A stretch of 6,481 nucleotides of DNA from a bacterium (Candidatus Torokbacteria) CG_4_10_14_0_2_um_filter_35_8 (GCA_002792135.1 PFNU01000148.1:1-6481); one strand, 5' to 3'. Numbered from the stretch's first letter, positions 1 through 5,976 are shown. Numbers and translations: made by a program. The notes: generated from the sequence alone by a model not told the origin.

Positions 1-158
1 CATTTGGAACCAAAGTCAAAATCCCAGACTACTTTGGAGATACCATTTTCACAGTAGAAGATAGGATGGGATACTCTAGTAGAATTGATATTTGGTTTTC
101 TTCAAGAAGACAAGCTATAAACTTCGGAAAAAGAACTGTTAAAATGACAGTTCTATAA
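1..158 (+). CDS. 3D-domain cell-wall protein, C-terminal fragment (partial at 5' end)
   Basis: Only the last 51 codons are in the window, in the frame starting at base 3 and ending with TAA at 156-158. The peptide opens with FGTKVKIP, continues with FTVEDRMG and SRIDIWF, and ends with INFGKRTVKMTVL. This matches the end of the 3D (three-aspartate) domain, a double-psi beta-barrel related to MltA and RlpA and found in Rpf2/YocH-type peptidoglycan-active proteins. The Asp in VEDR and the Asp in RIDIW match two of the family's conserved aspartates; the first should lie outside the window. The protein would act outside the membrane on peptidoglycan, possibly as a lytic transglycosylase, but any signal peptide or binding domains are off the left edge. 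It converges on the minus-strand genes. The family call is firm; the exact activity is inferred. Confidence 0.8.
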   Translation, partial: FGTKVKIPDYFGDTIFTVEDRMGYSSRIDIWFSSRRQAINFGKRTVKMTVL

Positions 159-185
159 AAAAATGAATAATAACTTAATATAAAA

Positions 186-240
186 AATAGGGGACGGCTC
201 ATAAACCCCATGATACGGGGTACAAAGGCTGTCCTCTATT
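186..240. terminator. Long two-part hairpin, probable bidirectional terminator
   Basis: Bases 186-199 pair with 227-240 over 14 positions, including three G-T pairs. Inside is a second perfect stem, ACCCC (205-209) with GGGGT (217-221). On the minus strand the hairpin is followed by a run of six T (182-187 on plus); on the plus strand it is followed by the weaker TTATTTTGTTTG. It lies 28 bases after the stop of the 3D-domain gene, between convergent genes, which suits termination in both directions. The internal loop and second stem make it more elaborate than an ordinary terminator, so it may be a repeat element serving as one. Confidence 0.6.
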
Positions 241-277
241 TTGTTTGAAATAATAAAAAAATCAACTATTATAGCCA

Positions 278-303
278 AAAAAGCCCTTATTTTTGGGCTT
301 TTT
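278..303. terminator. Rho-independent terminator, bidirectional type
   Basis: A nine-base-pair stem, AAAAAGCCC (278-286) with GGGCTTTTT (295-303), closes an eight-base loop. The stem is flanked by A on one side and T on the other, so each strand has a U-tract: it can end the minus-strand immA/membrane-protein transcript 55 bases after its last stop codon, and also read-through from the plus strand. This is the cleanest terminator in the window. Confidence 0.8.
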
Positions 304-357
304 CTGATTAAAATTACAAATAAAATACTAACCACTTACTTCTATAGCCCTAGTAAC

Positions 358-741
358 CTATTTTTCCTTTTTATCTCTCTCAAACAAAAACTTAACAACA
401 ATAATCGCAAGACCGAATATTTTAATAAGGCTTTCACCAATAAATAGGGGAACAGTATAACCTGATCCGAACTTTATCCATCCAAACCCAAGAAAAAAAA
501 CAACAAAATAATCTAAAATCACAATTCCTACAATACAGGCAAGAATCCACCTAGACCACTGGCCTCTCATACGAATAATATCTCTTTTTTCTTCTGCTTT
601 TATTTGGGCAAATATTTGCTCGCTCTCCAATTGATCAAATGCCTCACTTCTTGTCCAATCCTGAGAAAGTACTTTCTCTTCTTTTACTAATTTAACCGCC
701 TCTCTTCTCAATTTTACATCTTCCCCTTTAATACCTTTCAT
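358..741 (-). CDS. Small two-helix membrane protein coupled to an ImmA/IrrE peptidase
   Basis: Not recognised as a named family. The 127 residues split into a highly charged N-terminal half (about 1-62, rich in Lys, Glu and Arg, probably helical) and two hydrophobic segments at about 65-88 and 97-120, then a short basic/acidic tail, DKKEK. There is no signal peptide. The likely shape is a cytoplasmic helical domain on a two-helix hairpin with both ends inside. Its ATG overlaps the TGA of the upstream peptidase gene (ATGA at 738-741), so translation is probably coupled and the products made together. It is the last gene before the terminator at 278-303. By position it could anchor, sense for, or be a target of the peptidase; this is inference from gene order only. 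The reading frame looks real because of the overlap, length and membrane pattern. Confidence 0.7.
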   Translation of the reverse strand: MKGIKGEDVKLRREAVKLVKEEKVLSQDWTRSEAFDQLESEQIFAQIKAEEKRDIIRMRGQWSRWILACIVGIVILDYFVVFFLGFGWIKFGSGYTVPLFIGESLIKIFGLAIIVVKFLFERDKKEK

Positions 742-1238
742 AAGCCTAATTCTTTAATTCTAATTTTAATCACTTCTCTAGATACGCCAAACATTTTAGC
801 AAGCAGTGCGATACTGACTTCGGAATTATCTAAAGCATATTTATCCATGGCTTTTTTTAGCATTTCATCTGGTACTAAAAGGTTTGCGGCAAAAAAATTA
901 GCCTCTCTTTCCACAGGACTTGAACCTAAAATTCCTGCCCATCTTGGCAATACTCCATATTTATTAGGGTTGTGCTTTAAAATATAGTGACCAAATTCAT
1001 GAGCAACAGTAAATGTCTGCCTATTTGGGCAGTCTTGTGTATTAACAAAAATTATCTTTTTCTTAGGATCAAAAAAACCAGAGATGTCTCTTAATTTATC
1101 TGGCATTTTAATGAAATTAATTTTAACTTCTTCTTGTTCGGGTATGTCAAAAATAGGAACTATTGGTTCCTCAATTTTATATTTTTTTAATAATTCTTCT
1201 GCTTTGTTTTTGGTCCTGGTATAGCCTTTATTGCTCAT
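738..1238 (-). CDS. ImmA/IrrE-family zinc metallopeptidase
   Basis: The 166-residue protein carries the zinc-peptidase motif HEFGH at 80-84 (AHEFGHYILKH) and the downstream EREANFFAANLLVP stretch, whose E112 is the expected third zinc ligand. Both are hallmarks of the ImmA/IrrE (COG2856, M78-like) family. The last 30 residues, with AKMFGVSREVIKIRIKELGL, form the small helix-turn-helix-like end typical of the family. Known members cleave repressors, such as ImmR in the ICEBs1 element and DdrO in Deinococcus. Such genes usually sit beside a XRE-type repressor; none is visible here. The gene instead overlaps a small membrane protein by ATGA and lies 55 bases after a DNA glycosylase. No Shine-Dalgarno is seen before the ATG. 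The family call is secure; the substrate is unknown. Confidence 0.9.
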   Translation of the reverse strand: MSNKGYTRTKNKAEELLKKYKIEEPIVPIFDIPEQEEVKINFIKMPDKLRDISGFFDPKKKIIFVNTQDCPNRQTFTVAHEFGHYILKHNPNKYGVLPRWAGILGSSPVEREANFFAANLLVPDEMLKKAMDKYALDNSEVSIALLAKMFGVSREVIKIRIKELGL

Positions 1239-1293
1239 AGTTTTAATACTTATGGATATTTTCTGCTGTCATTACATATAATACCAAAATGCT

Positions 1294-1983
1294 TTAAAGG
1301 CCTAAATTCATCTGGCTCTGAATAGGTTTATCTTCCAGATCACGCATCATTGCACTTTGATCATCTGAGCTTTTTTTATTTTTATCTTCAATGTCTTCAT
1401 TTTTATCCTCGGCCTCTTTTTTGTTTTCCATAATTTTATCAAAATCTTTAAGAATTTTTGGGATTTTTGCAAAATCAGCTTCAATCATTTCCTTAAGCTG
1501 GCCTCTATATAGTGCTGCTGCAGGATGAAAAATAGGAAAATAAAGCCTATTACCCTTCTTGAAAACCTTGCCATGATCTCGAGAAATCCCACATTTTGGT
1601 AAAAAATGATTCATACTAAAACGACCCAAAGTAACGATTAATTTAGGGTTAATAACTTCTATTTGTTGGTCAAGATATGGAGTACAAGCATCAATCTCAA
1701 CTGGCAAAGGATCTCTATTTCCTGGAGGACGACACTTAACAATGTTTCCAATAAAAACTTCTTTTCTTTTAAATCCTGTTTTTTGCAAAAGTTCATCCAG
1801 ATACTTTCCTGCTGCACCACAAAAAGGACGACCCGCAAGATCTTCAGATTGCCCTGGTCCTTCACCAACAAATATAACTTCGGCTTTTTCTGATCCCTCT
1901 CCAGAAACCGTATTGGTTCTAGTTTTATGTAAAAGACACTCTTTGCAAGTACTTATCTTTTTGGAGATAACAGAAAGAGTCAT
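1294..1983 (-). CDS. Family 4 uracil-DNA glycosylase (4Fe-4S type)
   Basis: Removes uracil from DNA to start base-excision repair. From the start chosen here (229 residues) the four cluster cysteines are C13 and C16 (CKEC), C84 (VKCRPPGNR) and C100 (DACTPYL), with spacing close to the Thermotoga enzyme. The catalytic-site motif GEGPGQSED is at 40-48 and the uracil-contact motif HPAA at 153-156. The open frame extends 27 codons further to an ATG at 2064, but that part translates a hairpin repeat (2038-2059) and is not protein-like; the ATG at 1983-1981 puts the first cysteine pair where the family has it. After about residue 185 there is an unusual charged tail rich in Lys, Glu and Asp, outside the catalytic fold. 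No Shine-Dalgarno precedes the start. The gene is probably co-transcribed with the peptidase downstream. Confidence 0.93.
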   Translation of the reverse strand: MTLSVISKKISTCKECLLHKTRTNTVSGEGSEKAEVIFVGEGPGQSEDLAGRPFCGAAGKYLDELLQKTGFKRKEVFIGNIVKCRPPGNRDPLPVEIDACTPYLDQQIEVINPKLIVTLGRFSMNHFLPKCGISRDHGKVFKKGNRLYFPIFHPAAALYRGQLKEMIEADFAKIPKILKDFDKIMENKKEAEDKNEDIEDKNKKSSDDQSAMMRDLEDKPIQSQMNLGL

Positions 1984-2037
1984 GTAGTTAAGAAACACTA
2001 AAGATAAAAGGCTGCCAATTTCCAGAACCTCCCCTAG

Positions 2038-2059
2038 CCCCTTCCTTGGTAAGGAGGGG
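2038..2059. repeat. CCCCT-type hairpin repeat
   Basis: CCCCT at 2038-2042 and CCTT at 2044-2047 pair with AAGG and AGGGG at 2051-2059 around a GGT loop, leaving one bulged T. It has no T-run, so it is not a normal terminator. Its open translation falsely extends the glycosylase frame upstream. It resembles short hairpin repeats scattered through gaps in many small genomes; other copies cannot be checked from this window. Confidence 0.55.
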
Positions 2060-2125
2060 AACACTACATCTCATTCCTGTAATACTTTGGAGAATTCCTA
2101 ACTTACTTTAAATCCAAACTCCCTT

Positions 2126-2154
2126 CAGCCCTAGGCTGATCCGCCTTGGGCGGA
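2126..2154. repeat. AGCCCTAGGCT plus TCCGCC/GGCGGA hairpin repeat, copy 1
   Basis: A near-palindrome, AGCCCTAGGCT (2127-2137), is followed by the perfect hairpin TCCGCC-TTG-GGCGGA (2140-2154). The same pair of modules recurs at 6168-6219, and the hairpin alone at 6109-6123. GC content is far above the surroundings. Neither strand has a following T-run that would make a clear terminator, so it is better read as a dispersed repeat lying between pnp and the glycosylase gene. Confidence 0.65.
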
Positions 2155-2256
2155 AATTTCTAATTAATGTCTAATGATAAAATGTCTAAGTTTTGGTCAT
2201 TGGTCATTTTTTTAATTGGGTTTTGATTAGAAATTCTTAATTCTTAATTAGACATT
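2155..2256. repeat. AT-rich word repeats after pnp
   Basis: This stretch is assembled from short repeated words. AATGTCTAA occurs at 2166-2174 and 2181-2189, and inverted as TTAGACATT at 2248-2256. TGGTCAT is repeated in tandem at 2194-2207, and AATTCTT in tandem at 2232-2245. AATTTCTAA near 2155-2163 is inverted as TTAGAAATT near 2228-2236, so the ends can pair. No gene or GC-rich terminator is seen. The tandem units are seven bases long, as in the gaps around jag and yidC. Confidence 0.6.
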
Positions 2257-2269
2257 TACTATCAGAATC

Positions 2270-4453
2270 CTAGAACCGTCTAGGCCTTCTATCCTGCTTT
2301 TTATCTTCTGGGCCTAAAGCAGCTTTATGTGAAAGATTTATTCTTCCCATCTCGTCAATCTCCACTACGATAACAGGGATCATATCACCTACCTTTACTA
2401 CATCTTCTACTTTTCTTATTCTTCTGTCAGAAAATTGGGAGATATGAACCAAGCCCTCTTGGCCAGGCAAGATCTCTACAAAAGCACCAAAATTAGTAAT
2501 TCTGGTAACTTTTCCTTCAAATTTTTCACCAACTGCTACCTCTCGTGTCAAATCTTTAATCCATCGAACGGCCTTATCGGCAGAATCTTTGTCAACAGAA
2601 CAGACCATTACTAAGCCGGTATCTTCAATATCTATTTCTACACCAGTTTCAGCAATGATTTTATTGATCATTTTTCCTCCTGGACCAATAACATCGCGGA
2701 TTCTCTCAGGATTGATTTCTATAGTATAAATTCGTGGTGCGTAAGGAGAAAGTTCTTTCCTGGGTTCTGGGATAACTGATTCCATAATATCAAGAATCTT
2801 TAGTCTTGCTTTTTTTGCTTTTTCTAAGGTTTCAGAAATAATTTTAGGAGTAAGGCCGGAAGTTTTGACATCCATTTGAATAGCAGTAATTCCCTTCCTT
2901 GTTCCTGTCACTTTAAAGTCCATATCTCCTTTATAATCTTCAAGTCCCGCAATATCTGTCAAAATCTCATATTTACCACCTTTGGTAATATCTTTTTCAT
3001 CCTCAGCAACAAGACCCATAGCAACTCCTGAGACAGGTGCCTTAATAGGAACACCAGCATCCATAAGGGCAAGAGAAGACCCGCAAGTCGATGCCATAGA
3101 AGTAGAACCATTGGAGCTTAGAATCTCTGTTACCACACGAATCGTATAAGGAAAATCTTCTTTTTCTGGCAAAACAGGAATCAAAGCTTTTTCTGCCAGA
3201 GCGCCATGTCCTATTTCTCTTCTTGAAGGAGCTCGAAGTGGCATAACCTCTCCTGAACAAAAAGGAGGAAAATTATAATGATGCATATAGCGTTTTTCGC
3301 CTTCTTCTTCCATAGTATCAATAAGTTGAACTTGCCCTGAAGATCCTAACGTTACAACGCTTAATGCCTGAGTTCTTCCTCTTGTAAAAAGACCAGAGCC
3401 ATGGGTTCTAGAAAGATTTCCTACCTCGCAAGAGATTGGCCTTACCTCATCAAGTGCTCGTCCATCAACTCTCTTTTTATTCTCCAAAATCTCTTTTCTT
3501 ACCTTATCCTTAATAATCTTATCTAAAGCTTTCTTAATATTAGCTTCTGTAAAAACACTACCTTCTTTACCGCTTGCAAGCTTCTCTATTAAATCTTCCT
3601 GCATCTTTGCAATATTAGTTTCCCTCTCTTCCATGTTCTTTACAAAAAGAGCTTTTTCTAGCTTTGCCTCTATCTCTTTTTTAACTTTATCCAAAACTTC
3701 AGAAGATGCATCTTCCTCTTTTATGATTTTAGAAGGGAGCAATTCTTTTTTAGAGTTTTTTCCTTCTGCTTTTTCTGTCTCTTTTACCAATTCTTCTTGG
3801 AGATTTGATAATTTTTTAATATAATCATGTGCTGTTTTACAAGCAAAAATCACATCTTTTTCTTCTGCCTCAGAAGCATCTGCCTCTATCATAGCTATCT
3901 TCTCTTTGGTTCCTGACACTGTAACAAGGCAAGATGCTTTTTCGGCATCAGCCACAGAAGGGTTAATTTGCCATTTATCATTAATCTTACCAATCTTTAC
4001 ACAGGAGATAGGACCAGAAAAAGGAATCCCTGAAACTAAAAGAGCAGCTGATGCTGCTACAGGAGATACTACCTCTGGATCATTTTCTCCATCAATAGAT
4101 AAAACTGTCAAAATAATCTGAATATCATTCCTAATGTTTTCGTCAAAAAAAGGCCTAATAGACCTATCAACAACCCGACCGGTAAGTACGGCATCATCTG
4201 TTGGTCGTCCTTCTCTTTTTATAAATCTCGACCCTTTAATTTTTCCTGCTGCATAAAACCTCTCTTCATAGTCAACCATTAAAGGTAGATAATCTATATC
4301 CTCTCTGATGTTCTCTTGCAGCACTACCGTTGCTAAAATCTCAGTACCGCCGTATTTTGCAAGCACAGCGCCGTTTGCTTGGAAAGCAAGACCTCCAGTC
4401 TCAAGACTGAAAGGTTTCTTAGAGATTTCAATCTCTTTTTTTATGGATTTCAT
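2270..4453 (-). CDS. pnp: Polyribonucleotide nucleotidyltransferase (PNPase)
   Basis: Phosphate-dependent 3'-to-5' RNA exonuclease, which can also add tails; a trimer in the cytoplasm. The 727 residues show the full order: first RNase PH domain (about 1-145), an all-helical linker (about 150-325), a second RNase PH domain (about 328-550) with SSNGSTSMAS at 446-455 and the catalytic aspartates in GDMDFKVTGT at 509-518, a KH domain (about 572-632) with GPGG at 590-593, and an S1 domain (about 642-710). The linker is lysine- and glutamate-rich between about 222 and 322 and looks somewhat expanded. The C-terminus ends soon after S1 with a short basic tail, DRRPRRF. The ATG has the only good Shine-Dalgarno in the window and a leader hairpin upstream. 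The usual upstream partner rpsO is absent; jag lies there instead. Confidence 0.98.
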   Translation of the reverse strand: MKSIKKEIEISKKPFSLETGGLAFQANGAVLAKYGGTEILATVVLQENIREDIDYLPLMVDYEERFYAAGKIKGSRFIKREGRPTDDAVLTGRVVDRSIRPFFDENIRNDIQIILTVLSIDGENDPEVVSPVAASAALLVSGIPFSGPISCVKIGKINDKWQINPSVADAEKASCLVTVSGTKEKIAMIEADASEAEEKDVIFACKTAHDYIKKLSNLQEELVKETEKAEGKNSKKELLPSKIIKEEDASSEVLDKVKKEIEAKLEKALFVKNMEERETNIAKMQEDLIEKLASGKEGSVFTEANIKKALDKIIKDKVRKEILENKKRVDGRALDEVRPISCEVGNLSRTHGSGLFTRGRTQALSVVTLGSSGQVQLIDTMEEEGEKRYMHHYNFPPFCSGEVMPLRAPSRREIGHGALAEKALIPVLPEKEDFPYTIRVVTEILSSNGSTSMASTCGSSLALMDAGVPIKAPVSGVAMGLVAEDEKDITKGGKYEILTDIAGLEDYKGDMDFKVTGTRKGITAIQMDVKTSGLTPKIISETLEKAKKARLKILDIMESVIPEPRKELSPYAPRIYTIEINPERIRDVIGPGGKMINKIIAETGVEIDIEDTGLVMVCSVDKDSADKAVRWIKDLTREVAVGEKFEGKVTRITNFGAFVEILPGQEGLVHISQFSDRRIRKVEDVVKVGDMIPVIVVEIDEMGRINLSHKAALGPEDKKQDRRPRRF

Positions 4454-4464
4454 TTTAAATCTTT

Positions 4465-4470
4465 CTCCTT
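4465..4470 (-). promoter_or_regulatory. Shine-Dalgarno of pnp
   Basis: AAGGAG on the minus strand lies 11 bases before the pnp ATG. It fixes the start at 4453 and shows that the organism uses the anti-Shine-Dalgarno at least sometimes, although no comparable site precedes the other genes here. Confidence 0.75.
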
Positions 4471-4480
4471 TCTTTGCTGG

Positions 4481-4533
4481 TCCACAGGCTCTAGAATACT
4501 ACCTTTGAAAGTAGTATTTCTATTGTCTGCGGA
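4481..4533 (-). promoter_or_regulatory. Hairpin in the pnp mRNA leader, possible autoregulatory site
   Basis: On the minus strand a ten-pair stem, AATACTACTT with AGGTAGTATT (4509-4518 with 4495-4504, one G-U), closes a TCAA loop. Below it TAG pairs with CTA, then after an internal loop TCCGCAG (4527-4533) pairs with CTGTGGA (4481-4487). The structure ends 10 bases before the Shine-Dalgarno, and no U-run follows, so it is not a terminator. In E. coli the pnp leader also folds into a hairpin that RNase III cuts so that PNPase can repress its own mRNA; a similar role here is inference. Confidence 0.5.
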
Positions 4534-4546
4534 TCAACACGAGTTA

Positions 4547-4574
4547 AAAATAAGAATTATGAATTATGAATCAA
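4547..4574 (-). promoter_or_regulatory. Candidate promoter of pnp
   Basis: On the minus strand TTGATT (4569-4574) and TATTTT (4547-4552) are 16 bases apart, each matching four of six bases of the sigma-70 consensus. A start near 4540 would give a leader of about 90 bases containing the hairpin and Shine-Dalgarno. The region is AT-rich and built of repeats, so chance matches are likely. Confidence 0.25.
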
Positions 4575-4588
4575 GAATTAGGAATTTA
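4554..4588. repeat. Five tandem seven-base GAATNNN units
   Basis: GAAT recurs at 4554, 4561, 4568, 4575 and 4582, exactly seven bases apart; the first two units are identical (GAATTAT) and the others differ in their last bases. It lies between jag and pnp, and its last unit runs into the next heptamer repeat at 4583-4620. Confidence 0.7.
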
Positions 4589-4620
4589 ATTCACTACCCC
4601 CTACATCCTAATCCCTAATC
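4583..4620 (+). repeat. CACTACCCCCTACA repeat, left copy, inverted relative to the copy at yidC
   Basis: Reads AATTTAATTCACTACC at its outer end and TCCCTAATC at its inner end. CTA recurs every seven bases (4594, 4601, 4608, 4615). It matches the reverse complement of 5895-5934 with about three or four differences. Its inner end runs into jag: the jag stop codon and last Asp codon lie within it. Confidence 0.75.
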
Positions 4621-5151
4621 TTTCTTAAATCTTATCACTATTCTTCTATTTGGTTCTTCGCCTAAACTTTCCGTGCTAATATCACCGCAAGGTGCAAGCT
4701 CTGTGTGAATTATTTTTCTTTCAAACCCTGTCATGGGCTTAAGCATTACAAACCTTTTTGTTTCTCTTACTTTTATAAGAGCATCTTGAGCAACTTCTTT
4801 TAAAAACACTTCTTTCCTTTTTCGGTAATTATCAATATCCAAAATCAAGAGAGGCAAGCTAATTTCTCTCGTGTCTTTCTTACCCTTACTTTTAGACTTT
4901 TCTTTACTGAGCATATTACGGAATGTCAAAAGTCTTAAAAGGTATTCCAAAGATTTCAAGGTAGACCCATCTCTTCCAATCAAAAGAGAAGGGGTATCAA
5001 CATCTATATTTACTCTTATTACCTTACTATCTTCTTTAGATAAAGTTTCTACTTCTATTTTAGGATCAAACCCCATTTTTTGTACCAATTTTTCTGCTTG
5101 CTTTTTAATAAAACCTATCTCTTTTTCTCCCATGTTCACTGTATTAAACAT
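4615..5151 (-). CDS. jag: KhpB/Jag-type KH-R3H RNA-binding protein
   Basis: The 178-residue protein has a KH domain with the loop LLIGRDGSTLKSLEYL (57-72), the family's LDIDNYRKRKE stretch (104-114), and a C-terminal R3H domain with FERKIIH (143-149: R145, H149) and a final TESLGEEPNRRIVI block (160-173). Relatives (Jag, SpoIIIJ-associated protein, KhpB, EloR) bind RNA in the cytoplasm and in Gram-positives influence cell elongation and division. The N-terminal Jag_N domain of longer relatives is missing: the KH domain begins almost at once. The ATG shares its A with the yidC stop (TAATG), so translation is probably coupled; a second ATG at codon 7 is an alternative start. The stop codon lies inside a repeat (4583-4620). 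The place directly after yidC is the conserved one. Confidence 0.93.
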   Translation of the reverse strand: MFNTVNMGEKEIGFIKKQAEKLVQKMGFDPKIEVETLSKEDSKVIRVNIDVDTPSLLIGRDGSTLKSLEYLLRLLTFRNMLSKEKSKSKGKKDTREISLPLLILDIDNYRKRKEVFLKEVAQDALIKVRETKRFVMLKPMTGFERKIIHTELAPCGDISTESLGEEPNRRIVIRFKKD

Positions 5152-5894
5152 TAAGATTTACGCTTGATAACAACATACTGCTGTATTATTGCAAAAATAA
5201 TTCCACAAGTCCAGTATAAAGCAAGGCCTGATGGAAAAGAAACAGCAAACCAGAAAGTAAGAAGAGGCATCATATAAGTCATCTGAGTATTTAGACTTTG
5301 TGCAAATTCTTGTTTGTAGGAAAATTCTTCTTTTGGATTCTTTTTTATAACTTGTTTGTTGTCATCTCTTTTCTTCCCTGTGGTCATCATTTTAGACTGC
5401 CAAAACTGAAGCCCTGCTGCAATAAAAGCTAAAACATAATTAGGACGAGACAAATCTAAAATTCCCAAGAAATTACTATTAATAATACCTGGATCGGCTA
5501 CAAAAGCATAGAGACTTCCTGAGATATCATCTCCTGAAAGCCCTGTCCTAAATACTCGAAAAAGCGCTATGAAAAAAGGAAACTGAATAAGAAGTGGCAG
5601 GCAAGAACTAAAAGGATTAATCTTATTTTTCTTATAAAAATCCATGAGAGCCTGTGCTTCCTTTGCCTTATCTTTTTTATACTTCTTTTTGATCTCATCC
5701 ATCTCTGGCTGAAGCTCCTGCATCTTTTGCTGAGCCACAATAGATTTCCAGGATATAGGGATGAGAAGAAGGCGGATGAATACTGTCAAAACAATAATAG
5801 CAAGCCCCAAGTCATGCCAAGGAAGATAATTATAAATAAGAATAAGAAAATTGAGAAGAGGTTGGTATAGTAATATATTGAAAAGTTGACCCAT
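5151..5894 (-). CDS. yidC: YidC/Oxa1-family membrane protein insertase
   Basis: Inserts and folds membrane proteins, alone or with SecYEG. The 247 residues form a minimal Oxa1-type core with five likely membrane segments, at about 27-47, 97-117, 142-166, 203-220 and 222-244. Visible family marks are the groove arginine R41 in VFIRLLLIPISWKS, a charged cytoplasmic hairpin at about 52-92 (rich in Gln, Lys and Glu), NPFSSCLPLLIQFPFF at 93-108, and FPSGLALYWT at 220-229. There is no large periplasmic domain as in E. coli and no lipoprotein Cys as in Gram-positive SpoIIIJ, which suits a small-genome lineage. A basic loop at about 173-195 follows the third segment and the C-terminus is IKRKS. The ATG directly abuts a heptamer repeat and has no Shine-Dalgarno. 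One base overlaps jag. Confidence 0.96.
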   Translation of the reverse strand: MGQLFNILLYQPLLNFLILIYNYLPWHDLGLAIIVLTVFIRLLLIPISWKSIVAQQKMQELQPEMDEIKKKYKKDKAKEAQALMDFYKKNKINPFSSCLPLLIQFPFFIALFRVFRTGLSGDDISGSLYAFVADPGIINSNFLGILDLSRPNYVLAFIAAGLQFWQSKMMTTGKKRDDNKQVIKKNPKEEFSYKQEFAQSLNTQMTYMMPLLTFWFAVSFPSGLALYWTCGIIFAIIQQYVVIKRKS

Positions 5895-5934
5895 GGGTTA
5901 GGGGTTAGGTTGTAGGGGGTAGTGGATTAAATTA
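5895..5934 (-). repeat. CACTACCCCCTACA repeat, right copy, abutting the yidC start
   Basis: On the minus strand it runs from TTTAATCCACTACC to CCTAACCC and stops exactly at the yidC ATG. On the plus strand TAG recurs at 5899, 5906, 5913 and 5920, so the units are seven bases long (for example TTAGGGG). It is the inverted partner of 4583-4620. It leaves no room for a Shine-Dalgarno and makes the end of the yidC leader C-rich and largely unpaired. Confidence 0.75.
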
Positions 5935-5957
5935 AAAATGCAGAGTTTAAAATTCAA
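5929..5957 (-). promoter_or_regulatory. Candidate promoter of yidC-jag
   Basis: On the minus strand TTGAAT (5952-5957) and TAATTT (5929-5934) are 17 bases apart, each with four of six consensus bases. Transcription would start near 5922, inside the heptamer repeat, about 28 bases before the yidC ATG. A promoter here would make sense because 330 bases separate yidD from yidC. Chance matches are common in DNA this rich in A and T. Confidence 0.3.
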
Positions 5958-5976
5958 AATTGTTAGGCACCAGAAG

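Noticed and set aside
186..240. tRNA or riboswitch
   Set aside because: There is no cloverleaf, anticodon arm or CCA-type end and no known aptamer core; it lies between gene ends rather than before a gene.
153..335. Minus-strand open frame of 60 codons across both terminator hairpins
   Set aside because: It translates the stems themselves and has no start signal; the hairpins explain the sequence better.
241..447. Plus-strand open frame of 68 codons
   Set aside because: It runs through a terminator hairpin and into the end of the minus-strand membrane-protein gene; the peptide is low-complexity and has no family features.
1239..1293. Separate promoter for the immA pair
   Set aside because: A TATTAT-like -10 is present but there is no acceptable -35 at normal distance; co-transcription with the glycosylase is as likely.
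1663..1987. Plus-strand frames opposite the glycosylase gene
   Set aside because: They lie wholly inside a gene with clear family motifs on the other strand.
4308..4618. Plus-strand frames across the start of pnp and its leader
   Set aside because: They overlap the well-supported pnp N-terminus and the repeat region; the peptides show no domain.
4554..4620. CRISPR array
   Set aside because: The period is seven bases with no spacers; this is a short tandem repeat.
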